Origin: Vibrio breoganii
Lineage (GTDB): Bacteria; Pseudomonadota; Gammaproteobacteria; Enterobacterales; Vibrionaceae
Length of the DNA: 64,000 nt
Assembly: GCF_001677275.1 (NCBI RefSeq)
Contig: NZ_CP016177.1
Location: 744,001 to 808,000 of the forward strand
Direction of reading: 5' to 3'
Under the pieces are notes generated by a model. That model worked only from the letters and a program-made list of their open reading frames with translations, did not search any database and was not told the origin of the DNA. Each line of letters opens with the position of its first letter. Position 1 is the first letter of the stretch. The position numbers were made by a program, and so were the translations under genes. Below are positions 25,433 to 34,995 of the stretch, piece by piece.

Positions 25433-26491
25433 ATGCCAGACGAAAAGACAATGCTACACCAGGATCAAGATAAGCCCTTGTTATTAATTGTGGATGACAC
25501 CGCGGAAAACATTGATGTTTTAGCGGGGTTGTTAAAGCAAGACTATCGAATCCGAATAGCGACCAATGGTGAGTTGGCGCTGAAACTGGCTCAAGTCATA
25601 CCGCTTCCTGATCTTATTTTGCTGGATATAATGATGCCTGAGATTGATGGCTTTGAGGTGTGTCGCCAGTTAAAAAGCCAAGATAATACTCAGCATATCC
25701 CTGTTATTTTTGTCACCGCAAAGATATCGCCCGAGGATGAGATCAAAGGCTTGCAACTTGGGGCGGTGGATTACATAGGAAAACCTATCGTTCCTCCCAT
25801 CGCCAAGCAGAGAATTGAAACACATTTGGCATTATCAGACCAAAATAAGCAGTTGTATCTAAAGGTAAAAGAACAAACAAAAGTCATAAAACAAACCAAC
25901 GTTGAGCTGCTTAAAAGGCTAGGAAGGGCGGCGGAATACAAAGATAACGAAACCGGTATGCATGTTTTGCGTATGGCGAATTATGCCTATATTTTAGCGA
26001 AGTCGTGCGGTATGCGGGATGAGCATGCTGATCTATTGAGAGAGGCGGCACCCATGCACGATATAGGCAAGATTGGCATTCCTGATGGCATTTTACTAAA
26101 GAAGGGGAAACTAGACCCTGAAGAGTGGAATGTGATGCGTACTCATGTGCAAATTGGCGTAGATATTCTGGGTGATAGTGAAGACTCTAAGCTCATGGAA
26201 ATGGCTCGTATCGTTGCCTTAACTCATCACGAAAAATGGGACGGTACAGGTTACCCCAATGGCTTAGAGGGAGAGCATATTCCTTTAGTTGGACGCATCT
26301 GCGCTATTGCTGATGTATTCGACGCGTTAACGTCTGCTCGTCCATACAAACAGCCTTGGTCTGTTGAAGAAGCATTACAGTTTTTGGGTGAACAAAAGGG
26401 TCAACACTTTGATGCTACGCTGGTGGATCTGTTTTTAAGCCAAGAGCCTAAAATACGGGAGATCATGAGAAAATATGCTGAGCCTGATTAG
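25433..26491 (+). CDS. HD-GYP response regulator, probable cyclic-di-GMP phosphodiesterase
   Basis: A 352-residue two-domain cytoplasmic protein. The receiver domain (about 14-130) has phospho-acceptor Asp65 in Leu-Leu-Asp-Ile-Met-Met-Pro, and a helical linker follows. The HD-GYP domain (about 160-345) has His209-Asp210, then His-His-Glu-Lys-Trp-Asp-Gly-Thr-Gly273-Tyr274-Pro275. These are the metal and GYP residues of active phosphodiesterases. ATG 25433 with AGGGA upstream is preferred; a longer frame from 25400 would overlap the kinase gene. It is surely co-transcribed with the kinase and is its likely phosphorelay target, so the sensed ligand would lower or tune cyclic-di-GMP (inference). 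Confidence 0.92.
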   Translation: MPDEKTMLHQDQDKPLLLIVDDTAENIDVLAGLLKQDYRIRIATNGELALKLAQVIPLPDLILLDIMMPEIDGFEVCRQLKSQDNTQHIPVIFVTAKISPEDEIKGLQLGAVDYIGKPIVPPIAKQRIETHLALSDQNKQLYLKVKEQTKVIKQTNVELLKRLGRAAEYKDNETGMHVLRMANYAYILAKSCGMRDEHADLLREAAPMHDIGKIGIPDGILLKKGKLDPEEWNVMRTHVQIGVDILGDSEDSKLMEMARIVALTHHEKWDGTGYPNGLEGEHIPLVGRICAIADVFDALTSARPYKQPWSVEEALQFLGEQKGQHFDATLVDLFLSQEPKIREIMRKYAEPD

Positions 26492-27891
26492 TGGTTGCTG
26501 TTTTTATCTAGCGCATTGATAGTCTCTATCTCTGCTCGACGAAGGCCCTTAAGTTGTCGCTTGAGGGCTTTGTTTTTATACATATTAATGTCTGCTTCAG
26601 ACAGCAAGTGATCAAAAGTGATGCTCTTATTGTGGTACAAGCTATAACCAATGCTGACTTTGATATTGACGAAGGCACCTTGTACCAGATATTGGCCTTG
26701 CTCAACTCTAGATTGGATGGACTGTACCAATTGCGCTAACTCGTCCTCGTTCTTAATTCGAGAAACAATAATAAGGAACTCATCGCCGCCCACACGCGCA
26801 ATCGTATCGTTAGCGCGGACACTTTTTCGTAATCGCTTAGCCACTTGTTTCAATATGAGGTCGCCACTGGCATGACCGTAGTTGTCATTTATCTGCTTAA
26901 AACCATCAAGGTCGATATTCAGTAAAGCAAATCGTGTCCCCGAATGCTTAGCGTTCCCTATAATGTTTTTGAGGGTATAAATAAAGTAGCGACGGTTTGG
27001 AAGGCCTGTCAGTTCATCTTGCATAGAGCGCTGCCTAGCTTGCAGATATAGCATTGAGATGATGGCGAACATGGCGAGTATGATGGACAGTATTAAATAG
27101 CCGTACCATCTGACAGGATTGATAAGATACCAAAAGGCTGGATTGGCATCCGGCTTTTCAGCAATGAACACCTCCCAATCTCCGTAGTTAATTTCAACAT
27201 CATTCACCAGCAGTGGCTTTTTCATCGCCTGTAGATCGCCAAATACTTGCGTAGGGGCTTCTTTCTGCCTTACAGCAATAGAGTAAACGGTATCTAATAG
27301 GTGAGAGTCTTCTACGACTTTCTGTATGTTAATCAACAGAAGAATGTGTCCTAGGTAGGAGCGACTGCCGATATCTCCTGTGAAAATGGGACTGCGCAGT
27401 ATGTACAACTCGGGTGCATCTTCAACCTTGTGTATGGTGCCTTGAGCCCAGGTCTTAGGGTGACTTTTAAGCTTTTGTATCTGATTTTTAACCGTTGGAG
27501 AACTTGTAGTATCGAGCCCAATAGTAGGAGCATAGAGCAATTCAGGATAGACATAGGTGATAATGTCATCGATAGCGACTCCAACCGCCATTAATTGACT
27601 GTCATGATTAAGTAGGCTTTGACTGATTTTTTGTAGCTGTTGATTGGTGATACTGGGCTGAGTGCTAATGATGTTGGCTAATGTATAGGCTGAGTAGATT
27701 TTTTTCTGCAAGGATAAAGATAGCTCAGCCGAAACCTCAGCCACTTTGTTTTGCGCGTCAGACAAGCGGATGGTTTTTAATTGATTTTGTTTTACCGCGT
27801 ACTGATTCTCAATGAAATAGGTTCCAACTATTCCACATAGCAGTATTGCAGAGGTGATGAGGGCTTTTTCTAGCCTTGACGTTAGTTGCAC
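26488..27891 (-). CDS. Membrane diguanylate cyclase (GGDEF) with periplasmic sensor
   Basis: A 467-residue protein that would make cyclic-di-GMP from two GTP. It has an N-terminal membrane helix (about 10-28), a periplasmic CHASE-like sensor (about 30-250), a second membrane helix (about 255-277) and a GGDEF domain (about 290-450). The active-site Gly-Gly-Asp-Glu-Phe is at 368-372. An Arg-Ala-Asn-Asp inhibitory (RxxD) site lies five residues before it, so product inhibition is expected. It starts at GTG 27891 after GGTGGGAAAAT. It is convergent with the HD-GYP gene and the two stop codons overlap (26488-26491), leaving no room for a terminator between them. Confidence 0.92.
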   Translation of the reverse strand: MQLTSRLEKALITSAILLCGIVGTYFIENQYAVKQNQLKTIRLSDAQNKVAEVSAELSLSLQKKIYSAYTLANIISTQPSITNQQLQKISQSLLNHDSQLMAVGVAIDDIITYVYPELLYAPTIGLDTTSSPTVKNQIQKLKSHPKTWAQGTIHKVEDAPELYILRSPIFTGDIGSRSYLGHILLLINIQKVVEDSHLLDTVYSIAVRQKEAPTQVFGDLQAMKKPLLVNDVEINYGDWEVFIAEKPDANPAFWYLINPVRWYGYLILSIILAMFAIISMLYLQARQRSMQDELTGLPNRRYFIYTLKNIIGNAKHSGTRFALLNIDLDGFKQINDNYGHASGDLILKQVAKRLRKSVRANDTIARVGGDEFLIIVSRIKNEDELAQLVQSIQSRVEQGQYLVQGAFVNIKVSIGYSLYHNKSITFDHLLSEADINMYKNKALKRQLKGLRRAEIETINALDKNSNH

Positions 27892-28406
27892 ATTTTCCCA
27901 CCGATTCGCATTGCGATTGCATTTACAGATATTACTTTTGACTGAAGTATAAATAGCATAGTGAATTCTCAGCAGTAAGGTAGGACTATTCTGTCGTGTA
28001 ACAATACGCTGATCTGTAAAGTAGGTGAAGTTTGAGGGAGATCTCGTTTTTTGTACTTATATGGCATTTTTTATTTTTGCTGTTGATTTTATCAAACCTG
28101 CCCCCATTGTATCTTTCAGTGAGATTTCTAAAATATCTCGCCATCAATATTGAAGAGTGTTTAGGGGCACGTCTCGACACAGCTGGTCTATGTCGGTAGA
28201 ATGTCGCGTCAATTTATTACTCTGAGGTTAATTGGAGATGTCTTGGCTTAAGATATCGCTAATTGATTCGTTGTTGCTTTGATAGCAACGGCACTCTTTT
28301 TTGTATTTAGGTGTCTCTTTGAGGCGCACACTAGGATGTTGTCACTCTCTGTAAGGGCTGTGACGCCATGCTCAGGAAACTGAGCTTTTGTTGAGGTTTA
28401 AAAATA
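27892..28406. other. Divergent region between the GGDEF gene and tig
   Basis: No gene is seen in 515 bp. It carries the two divergent promoters, a GU-containing hairpin followed by TTTTTT near 28268-28303, and two hairpins in the tig leader (28341-28364 and 28370-28385). The rest is AT-rich with no recognisable motif. Confidence 0.55.
28370..28385 (+). promoter_or_regulatory. tig: GAAA-tetraloop hairpin in the tig leader
   Basis: GCTCAG-GAAA-CTGAGC is a perfect 6-bp stem with a GNRA tetraloop, followed by TTTTGTT and then the tig ribosome site GAGG at 28393-28396. A second stem GTCAC/GTGAC (28341-28345, 28360-28364) precedes it. These may protect the leader or regulate translation of an abundant chaperone. 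Confidence 0.5.
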
Positions 28407-29708
28407 ATGCAAGCTACTGTTGAAACTCTAGAAGGTCTTGAGCGCCGTCTAACTATCACTGTTCCTGCTGCTAACATTGAAGATGCAGTAACAGCTGAAC
28501 TACGTAACATCGCTAAAAACCGTCGTTTTGACGGCTTCCGTAAAGGCAAAGTGCCTATGAAAATGGTAGCGAAAATGTACGGTAAAGCGGTACGTAACGA
28601 CGTTATGGGTGAAGTGATGCAGCGTCACTACATCGAGGCTATCGTTAAAGAAAAGATCAACCCAGCAGGTGCTCCAACTTTCGCACCAGTAGAAACCGCT
28701 GAAGGTCAAGATCTTGTATTTACTGCAACTCTAGAAGTTTTCCCTGAGATCGAACTTAAAGGTCTTGAGAACATCGCTGTTGAGAAGCCAGTAGTAGAAG
28801 TTAAAGATGCAGACGTAGACAACATGATTGAAACTCTACGTAAGCAACAAGCAACTTGGACTGAAGTTGATGCAGCTGCTGAAGAAGGCATGCGTGCAAC
28901 TATCGATTTCTCTGGTTCTATCGACGGTGAAGAGTTTGAAGGCGGTAAAGCTGAGAACTTCCCACTAGAAATGGGCCAAGGTCGTATGATCCCTGGTTTT
29001 GAAGACGGTATCACAGGTAAGACTGCTGGTATGGAATTCGACATCGACGTAGCTTTCCCAGAAGACTACCACGCTGAAAACCTAAAGGGTAAAGACGCTA
29101 AGTTCTCTATCAAAGTGAACAAAGTTGAAGCTCGTGAGCTTCCAGAGCTTACTGACGAGTTCGTTGCTAAGTTCGGTGTTGAAGAAGGCGGTGTTGACGC
29201 ACTTAAAGCTGAAGTACGCAAGAACATGGAGCGTGAACTTAAGCAAGCTGTTAAGACTCGCATCAAAGATCAAGCAATCGACGGCCTTGCTAAAGAAAAC
29301 GACATCACTGTTCCTTCTGCTCTTATCGAGCAAGAGATCGGTGTTCTTCGCCAGCAAGCGGCACAACGTTTCGGTGGTAACACTGATGCTGCTGACCAGC
29401 TTCCTCGTGAACTGTTCGAAGAGCAAGCTAAGAAGCGCGTAGTTGTTGGTCTTCTTCTAGGTGAAGTAATCAAAGCTGAAGAGCTAAAAGCAGATGATGA
29501 GAAAGTTAAAGCTCTTATCACTGAAATGGCGACAGCTTACGAAGACCCAACTGAAGTTATTGCTTACTACGAAAGCAACGAAGAAATGATGAACAACATG
29601 CGCAACGTTGCTCTAGAAGAGCAAGCGATTGACGCTATCATCGCTAAAGCACAAGTGACTGACAAAGAAGAGTCATTTGATGCAATTATGAACCAACAGC
29701 CTGCTTAA
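28407..29708 (+). CDS. tig: Trigger factor, ribosome-bound chaperone and prolyl isomerase
   Basis: A 433-residue chaperone that binds the ribosome exit site and shields nascent chains. The N-terminal ribosome-binding signature Gly-Phe-Arg-Lys-Gly-Lys-Val-Pro lies near residues 44-51. The FKBP-type isomerase domain (about 150-245) follows, with Gly-Arg-Met-Ile-Pro-Gly-Phe-Glu, and a helical C-terminal domain completes the protein. Codon use is strongly biased, as in highly expressed genes. It heads the conserved tig-clpP-clpX-lon order. GAGG lies 11 nt before ATG 28407. Confidence 0.97.
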   Translation: MQATVETLEGLERRLTITVPAANIEDAVTAELRNIAKNRRFDGFRKGKVPMKMVAKMYGKAVRNDVMGEVMQRHYIEAIVKEKINPAGAPTFAPVETAEGQDLVFTATLEVFPEIELKGLENIAVEKPVVEVKDADVDNMIETLRKQQATWTEVDAAAEEGMRATIDFSGSIDGEEFEGGKAENFPLEMGQGRMIPGFEDGITGKTAGMEFDIDVAFPEDYHAENLKGKDAKFSIKVNKVEARELPELTDEFVAKFGVEEGGVDALKAEVRKNMERELKQAVKTRIKDQAIDGLAKENDITVPSALIEQEIGVLRQQAAQRFGGNTDAADQLPRELFEEQAKKRVVVGLLLGEVIKAEELKADDEKVKALITEMATAYEDPTEVIAYYESNEEMMNNMRNVALEEQAIDAIIAKAQVTDKEESFDAIMNQQPA

Positions 29709-29759
29709 TGGCGTTGTGTTCACGTAGAAGGTTGACTTTTAAATAACACTTCTACTAAT

Positions 29760-29799
29760 AATGGTCCGTATGAGATAATCATTCGGGCCATTTATTTTA
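29760..29799 (+). terminator. Candidate terminator between tig and clpP
   Basis: AATGGTCCG (29760-29768) pairs with CGGGCCATT (29784-29792) over 9 bp with one G-U pair, followed by TATTTTA. It could give partial termination, separating the abundant tig message from clpPX. Confidence 0.6.
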
Positions 29800-29818
29800 G
29801 GGATAGGGATATAACACT

Positions 29819-30442
29819 ATGAGCTACCAAGAAAAAAATGTAATGTCGCCGATCGTCGATGCACTCGTACCTATGGTGGTAGAGCAGTCTTCGCGTGGCG
29901 AGCGTTCTTACGATATCTATTCTCGCTTGCTTAAAGAGCGAATCATTTTCTTGACTGGACAAGTCGAAGATCACATGGCCAATCTCGTAGTGGCCCAGTT
30001 GTTGTTCCTAGAATCAGAAAATCCAGAAAAAGATATTTTCCTATACATCAACTCTCCTGGTGGTAGTGTAACTGCTGGCATGTCTATTTATGACACTATG
30101 CAGTACATCAAGCCGAATGTGAGCACTGTATGTATGGGCCAAGCGTGCTCTATGGGCGCATTCCTGCTAGCAGGTGGTGCACCAGGTAAGCGTTTTGCTC
30201 TTCCTAACTCTCGTGTGATGATTCACCAACCGTTAGGTGGTTTCCAAGGCCAAGCGTCTGATATTCAAATTCACGCTCAAGAAATTTTGACTATCAAAAA
30301 GAAACTAAACACACTTCTTGCTGAACATACTGGTCAGCCAATGGAAGTAATCGAGCGCGATACCGATCGCGACAACTTTATGTCTGCAGACGAGTCAGTT
30401 GAATACGGCTTAGTAGACTCAGTGTTGTCTCGAGGCAAATAA
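29819..30442 (+). CDS. clpP: ATP-dependent Clp protease, proteolytic subunit
   Basis: ClpP forms the tetradecameric serine-protease chamber that works with ClpX or ClpA. The 207-residue precursor has the triad Ser111 (Cys-Ser-Met-Gly), His136 (Ile-His-Gln-Pro) and an Asp near 185. The numbering equals that of the E. coli precursor, with a self-cleaved propeptide of about 14 residues. Tyr-Ile-Asn-Ser-Pro-Gly-Gly is the oxyanion-loop motif. AGGGATAGGG precedes ATG 29819. clpX follows after 67 nt, in one likely operon. Confidence 0.97.
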   Translation: MSYQEKNVMSPIVDALVPMVVEQSSRGERSYDIYSRLLKERIIFLTGQVEDHMANLVVAQLLFLESENPEKDIFLYINSPGGSVTAGMSIYDTMQYIKPNVSTVCMGQACSMGAFLLAGGAPGKRFALPNSRVMIHQPLGGFQGQASDIQIHAQEILTIKKKLNTLLAEHTGQPMEVIERDTDRDNFMSADESVEYGLVDSVLSRGK

Positions 30443-30509
30443 GCCCGTCGGTTCAAGTTTTTTGATATAAACTTTATTAGATTAAAGTTTAAAGCTAAGA
30501 GGTTAGCGA

Positions 30510-31787
30510 ATGACAGATAAAAGCAAAGAGAGTGGCAAGCTTTTGTACTGCTCTTTCTGCGGTAAAAGTCAGCATGAAGTTCGCAAGTTGATCGCGGGCC
30601 CGTCCGTTTACATCTGTGACGAGTGCGTTGATCTTTGTAACGATATTATTCGTGAAGAGATCAAAGAGGCTCTGCCGAAGAAAGAGTCAGAGGCGTTGCC
30701 GACTCCACGAAATATTCGTGAACACCTTGACGATTATGTAATCGGTCAAGAGTATGCGAAAAAAGTGCTTTCAGTAGCTGTATACAACCACTACAAGCGC
30801 CTACGCAACGGTGATAAAACCGCTGACGGTGTTGAGCTAGGTAAGAGTAACATCTTGCTGATTGGCCCAACGGGTAGTGGTAAGACACTGCTTGCAGAAA
30901 CGCTAGCTCGTTTCCTAGACGTACCGTTTACTATGGCGGACGCTACAACACTAACTGAAGCGGGTTATGTGGGTGAAGATGTAGAAAACATCATCCAGAA
31001 ATTGCTTCAAAAATGTGATTATGACGTAGCAAAAGCTGAGCGCGGCATCGTTTACATCGATGAGATTGATAAAATCTCTCGTAAGGCTGAAAACCCATCT
31101 ATCACCCGTGATGTATCAGGTGAAGGTGTTCAGCAGGCACTACTTAAACTGGTCGAAGGTACAATCGCTTCAGTTCCGCCTCAAGGTGGTCGTAAGCACC
31201 CTCAGCAAGAGTTTTTGCAGGTTGATACCTCGAAGATTCTATTTATCTGTGGCGGTGCATTTGCTGGCCTAGATAAAGTGATTGAGCAACGCGTTGAAAC
31301 GGGTTCTGGTATTGGCTTTGGCGCGGAAATCCACGCGAAAGACGAGAACAAGAGCATCAGCGACATGTTCAAGCAAGTAGAGCCTGAAGATTTGGTTAAA
31401 TACGGCCTTATCCCTGAGTTTATCGGTCGTCTTCCGGTAACGACGACTCTTACTGAACTTGACGAAGCTGCCTTGATTCAGATTCTTAGCCAGCCTAAGA
31501 ATGCACTGACTAAGCAGTATGCAGCCTTGTTTGACATCGAAGACGTAGAGCTTGAATTCCGTGAAGATGCACTTAACGCAATTGCGAAGCGTGCAATGGA
31601 GCGTAAAACAGGTGCTCGTGGTCTTCGCTCAATTCTTGAGAACGTGCTACTTGATACCATGTACGAACTGCCTTCAATGACAGACGTAAGCAAAGTGGTT
31701 ATCGACGAGTCCGTTATCAATGGTGAGTCTGAACCACTGATGATCTACAACGGCGGTGACAACCAAGCGGCGATTGCAGAATCGTAA
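30510..31787 (+). CDS. clpX: ClpX, AAA+ unfoldase of the Clp protease
   Basis: ClpX recognises tagged or damaged proteins, unfolds them with ATP and feeds ClpP. The 425-residue protein has an N-terminal zinc domain (Cys14, Cys17, Cys36, Cys39). The Walker A motif is Gly-Pro-Thr-Gly-Ser-Gly-Lys-Thr near 117-124. A Walker B Ile-Asp-Glu-Ile-Asp follows, then an Ile-Gly-Phe-Gly loop (the ClpP-docking IGF loop) near residue 267. The C-terminal small AAA domain contains Thr-Gly-Ala-Arg-Gly-Leu-Arg. It ends in a strong terminator. Confidence 0.97.
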   Translation: MTDKSKESGKLLYCSFCGKSQHEVRKLIAGPSVYICDECVDLCNDIIREEIKEALPKKESEALPTPRNIREHLDDYVIGQEYAKKVLSVAVYNHYKRLRNGDKTADGVELGKSNILLIGPTGSGKTLLAETLARFLDVPFTMADATTLTEAGYVGEDVENIIQKLLQKCDYDVAKAERGIVYIDEIDKISRKAENPSITRDVSGEGVQQALLKLVEGTIASVPPQGGRKHPQQEFLQVDTSKILFICGGAFAGLDKVIEQRVETGSGIGFGAEIHAKDENKSISDMFKQVEPEDLVKYGLIPEFIGRLPVTTTLTELDEAALIQILSQPKNALTKQYAALFDIEDVELEFREDALNAIAKRAMERKTGARGLRSILENVLLDTMYELPSMTDVSKVVIDESVINGESEPLMIYNGGDNQAAIAES

Positions 31788-31805
31788 GGTTGAGCCTTAG
31801 AAAAT

Positions 31806-31833
31806 AAAAAGCGAGCAGTAGCTCGCTTTTTTT
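31806..31833 (+). terminator. Intrinsic terminator of clpPX
   Basis: A GCGAGC-AGTA-GCTCGC stem (31811-31826) flanked by AAAAA and TTTTTTT, so it could act in both directions. Confidence 0.92.
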
Positions 31834-31960
31834 GTGTCTGTTGATCGCATACTTACGTATGAGATGACTTGTATTCCACTGTTTTACATTCTATTTCAGT
31901 CAAAACAACGAAAAACGAGCACTATTTGAGTAAGTTAGCTGATTCTTATTGTTACAAGTA

Positions 31961-31990
31961 TTGATTCTATTTAAAGTGACCTTATATAAA
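31961..31990 (+). promoter_or_regulatory. lon: Possible lon promoter
   Basis: TTGATT (31961-31966) and TATAAA (31985-31990) are spaced by 18 bp, upstream of the lon ribosome site GGAAGAGAGAG. I see no clear sigma-32 sequence, although lon is a heat-shock gene in E. coli. Confidence 0.4.
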
Positions 31991-32022
31991 GACCATAAGC
32001 CGAAAACGGAAGAGAGAGAACT

Positions 32023-34368
32023 ATGAACTTGGAGCGTTCCGAGCGTATTGAAATACCCGTTCTACCATTACGAGATGTGGTCGTTTACCCACATATGGTC
32101 ATTCCTCTGTTTGTTGGTCGCGAAAAGTCGATCAACTGCCTTCAGTCTGCGATGGATAATGACAAGCAAGTACTGCTTGTCGCCCAAAAAGAAGCGGACA
32201 CCGAAGAGCCGACCAAAGATGATTTATTCCAAGTAGGTACCGTCGCCACCATACTGCAGCTTCTCAAATTGCCAGATGGTACGGTTAAAGTGCTGGTTGA
32301 AGGTCAGCAACGTGCGCAAATTCACTCTGTGCGCGAAGACGATTTCTTTATCGCGGATGCTGAGTTCCTAACCACGCCGGTGATGGATGATAAAGAAGAA
32401 GAGGTGGTTGTACGCAGCGCTATCAATCAATTCGAAGGCTTTATTAAACTGAACAAGAAGATACCGCCAGAGGTATTAACCTCTTTGAATGGTATCGATG
32501 ATGCCCCACGTCTTGCGGATTCCATTGCCGCTCACATGCCTCTGAAACTTGCTGAGAAGCAGCGAGTGCTTGAGATCATCGACGTTAACGAGCGTCTTGA
32601 GTTCTTGATGGGTAGCATGGAGTCTGAGATTGACATCCTGCAGGTTGAAAAACGCATCCGTGGTCGCGTCAAAAAACAAATGGAAAAATCCCAGCGCGAG
32701 TACTATCTGAATGAGCAAATGAAAGCGATTCAGAAAGAGCTTGGCGATATGGATGATGCACCAGATGAGTTTGAAGCGCTCAAGGCAAAGATCGAAGAAT
32801 CTAAAATGCCTACAGATGCTCGTGAGAAAACAGAGCAAGAGCTGCAGAAGTTGAAGATGATGTCACCTATGTCGGCAGAAGCGACAGTGGTGCGCAGCTA
32901 TATCGACTGGATGGTGGGTGTACCGTGGGCTAAGCGCTCTAAGGTGAAGAAGAACCTAGCCAAAGCTGAAGAAGTGCTCAATGCCGATCACTACGGCTTA
33001 GAACGCGTTAAAGAGCGTATCCTTGAGTACTTGGCGGTGCAAAACCGTATCAACAAGCTGAAGGGACCTATCCTGTGTCTTGTTGGGCCTCCAGGTGTCG
33101 GTAAAACCTCTCTAGGTCAATCTATTGCAGCTGCAACAGGTCGTAAATACACTCGTATGGCACTGGGTGGCGTACGTGATGAAGCAGAGATTCGTGGACA
33201 TCGCCGCACTTACATTGGCTCTATGCCAGGCAAGCTTATTCAAAAGATGTCTAAGGTCGGGGTGAAGAACCCTCTGTTCTTGCTTGATGAGATCGACAAG
33301 ATGTCGTCTGACATGCGCGGTGACCCTTCATCAGCGTTGCTAGAAGTACTGGATCCAGAGCAAAACAACGCCTTTAACGATCACTATCTAGAGGTTGATT
33401 ACGACCTGTCTGATGTGATGTTTGTGGCAACGTCGAACTCTATGAATATTCCAGGCCCACTGCTAGACCGTATGGAAGTGATTCGTCTATCGGGTTATAC
33501 GGAAGATGAAAAGCTGAACATTGCCAAGAACCACTTACTTGACAAGCAGATCAAGCGCAATGGTTTGAAGCCTCAAGAGATTGAAGTTGAAGACTCTGCC
33601 ATTGTAGGCATTATCCGTTACTACACTCGTGAAGCTGGCGTTCGTAGCCTTGAGCGCGAGATTTCGAAGATCTGCCGTAAAGCGGTGAAGAACATCTTGC
33701 TGGATAGCGCTTTGAAGAAAGTCGTCGTCAACCAAGACAATCTGAAAGAGTACTTGGGCGTGCAGCGCTTTGATTACGGTAAAGCTGATGACAGCAACCG
33801 TATTGGTCAGGTAACGGGTCTTGCATGGACTGAAGTCGGCGGTGATCTACTGACCATCGAAACTGAGTCTATGGTAGGTAAAGGCAAGCTAACACAAACC
33901 GGTTCACTGGGCGATGTTATGCAAGAGTCTATCCAAGCTGCGATGACGGTAGTGAGAAGTCGTGCAGAAAAGCTGGGTATCAACCCAGATTTCTATGAAA
34001 AGCGCGATATTCACGTTCATGTTCCTGAAGGCGCAACACCGAAAGATGGCCCAAGTGCAGGTATCGCTATGTGTACGGCACTGGTTTCAAGCTTAACGGG
34101 TAACCCTGTAAGAGCGGATGTTGCGATGACAGGCGAAATCACTTTGCGCGGTGAAGTTCTACCTATCGGTGGCCTAAAAGAGAAGCTACTAGCGGCGCAC
34201 CGTGGTGGCATCAAAACCGTACTGATCCCTAAAGATAACGAACGCGATCTGGAAGAAATCCCTGAAAACGTTAAGAAAGATTTAGTGGTAAAACCAGTAC
34301 AATGGATTGATGAAGTATTGACCGTCGCCCTGCAAAATGACCCGAGCGGAGTGTCCGTAGAAGGGTAA
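32023..34368 (+). CDS. lon: Lon ATP-dependent protease
   Basis: Lon degrades misfolded and short-lived regulatory proteins. The 781-residue protein has an N-terminal substrate domain (about 10-305). The AAA+ domain has Walker A Gly-Pro-Pro-Gly-Val-Gly-Lys-Thr (near 355-362) and Walker B Leu-Leu-Asp-Glu-Ile-Asp-Lys. The C-terminal protease domain carries the catalytic dyad Ser678 (Asp-Gly-Pro-Ser-Ala-Gly) and Lys721 (Lys-Glu-Lys-Leu-Leu). One residue offset from E. coli numbering fits the near-identical length. It is located between clpX and hupB, as in E. coli. Confidence 0.97.
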   Translation: MNLERSERIEIPVLPLRDVVVYPHMVIPLFVGREKSINCLQSAMDNDKQVLLVAQKEADTEEPTKDDLFQVGTVATILQLLKLPDGTVKVLVEGQQRAQIHSVREDDFFIADAEFLTTPVMDDKEEEVVVRSAINQFEGFIKLNKKIPPEVLTSLNGIDDAPRLADSIAAHMPLKLAEKQRVLEIIDVNERLEFLMGSMESEIDILQVEKRIRGRVKKQMEKSQREYYLNEQMKAIQKELGDMDDAPDEFEALKAKIEESKMPTDAREKTEQELQKLKMMSPMSAEATVVRSYIDWMVGVPWAKRSKVKKNLAKAEEVLNADHYGLERVKERILEYLAVQNRINKLKGPILCLVGPPGVGKTSLGQSIAAATGRKYTRMALGGVRDEAEIRGHRRTYIGSMPGKLIQKMSKVGVKNPLFLLDEIDKMSSDMRGDPSSALLEVLDPEQNNAFNDHYLEVDYDLSDVMFVATSNSMNIPGPLLDRMEVIRLSGYTEDEKLNIAKNHLLDKQIKRNGLKPQEIEVEDSAIVGIIRYYTREAGVRSLEREISKICRKAVKNILLDSALKKVVVNQDNLKEYLGVQRFDYGKADDSNRIGQVTGLAWTEVGGDLLTIETESMVGKGKLTQTGSLGDVMQESIQAAMTVVRSRAEKLGINPDFYEKRDIHVHVPEGATPKDGPSAGIAMCTALVSSLTGNPVRADVAMTGEITLRGEVLPIGGLKEKLLAAHRGGIKTVLIPKDNERDLEEIPENVKKDLVVKPVQWIDEVLTVALQNDPSGVSVEG

Positions 34369-34403
34369 AAGAGTGATAAGTCGCAAATATTAGTACGTAA
34401 ATT

Positions 34404-34439
34404 AAGCTGATGAGTACAAAATACTTGTCAGCTTTTTTA
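34404..34439 (+). terminator. lon: Intrinsic terminator of lon
   Basis: AAGCTGA (34404-34410) pairs with TCAGCTT (34428-34434), with an inner AGTA/TACT stem, and a T-run follows. Confidence 0.85.
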
Positions 34440-34465
34440 TTGGGCGCTACTTTAACTAATGAGGC

Positions 34466-34492
34466 TGTAGCCCTTTCCTAATAAGGGTTACA
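34466..34492 (+). promoter_or_regulatory. hupB: Leader hairpin upstream of hupB
   Basis: TGTAGCCCTT (34466-34475) pairs with AAGGGTTACA (34483-34492), 10 bp with one G-U pair and a 7-nt loop, 72 nt before the GTG start. It may be a leader structure or an operator. Confidence 0.45.
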
Positions 34493-34563
34493 AGCTAGAT
34501 TCATAAAAACAATGGAATTGACCTACCTAAACTTTCACTCAGGTAGTAATAGGGGAATATATA

Positions 34564-34836
34564 GTGAATAAAACTCAACTTATCGAAAAAATCGCGGATA
34601 ACGCAGATCTTTCTAAAGCTTCTGCCGGTCGTGCTCTAGATGCAGTGGTTGAATCAATCAGCGACTCACTGCAAGGTGGCGATCAAGTGGCTCTAGTGGG
34701 CTTTGGTACTTTCAGCGTCCGCACTCGTGCTGCTCGCACCGGTCGTAATCCAAAAACTGGTGAAGAAATTCAAATTGCAGAAGCTAAAGTACCTGCATTC
34801 AAGCCAGGTAAAGCACTTAAAGACGCAGTTAACTAA
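34564..34836 (+). CDS. hupB: DNA-binding protein HU-beta
   Basis: A 90-residue nucleoid protein that bends DNA as a dimer. It has the family pattern: N-terminal helices (Asn-Lys-Thr-Gln-Leu-Ile), Gly-Phe-Gly-Thr-Phe near 47-51, the DNA-intercalating arm Gly-Arg-Asn-Pro-Lys-Thr-Gly near 60-66, and the end Phe-Lys-Pro-Gly-Lys-Ala-Leu-Lys-Asp. The start is GTG 34564 with AGGGGAATATA upstream; the N-terminus matches the family exactly, which fixes this start. Its place after lon matches E. coli. Confidence 0.97.
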   Translation: MNKTQLIEKIADNADLSKASAGRALDAVVESISDSLQGGDQVALVGFGTFSVRTRAARTGRNPKTGEEIQIAEAKVPAFKPGKALKDAVN

Positions 34837-34892
34837 TAAATTGCTCTCAAGTCACATCAGATAACAAATTATCGTTATCAAACCTTGTATTT

Positions 34893-34925
34893 ATGCGCAT
34901 CCTACTGGTGCGCATTTCTTTTTCT
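34893..34925 (+). terminator. hupB: Intrinsic terminator of hupB
   Basis: ATGCGCA (34893-34899) pairs with TGCGCAT (34909-34915), with an additional inner CC/GG pair, followed by TTCTTTTTC. Confidence 0.85.
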
Positions 34926-34995
34926 GATATCATCGGGTGAATGATTTTTAGAGCCTGAGTTCAATACAGGCCGCACTTCGGAGTTTCACACTATT

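Noticed and set aside
31920..32020. Sigma-32 heat-shock promoter for lon
   Set aside because: No CTTGAAA-N13-15-CCCCAT-like sequence could be found; only a sigma-70-like promoter is visible.
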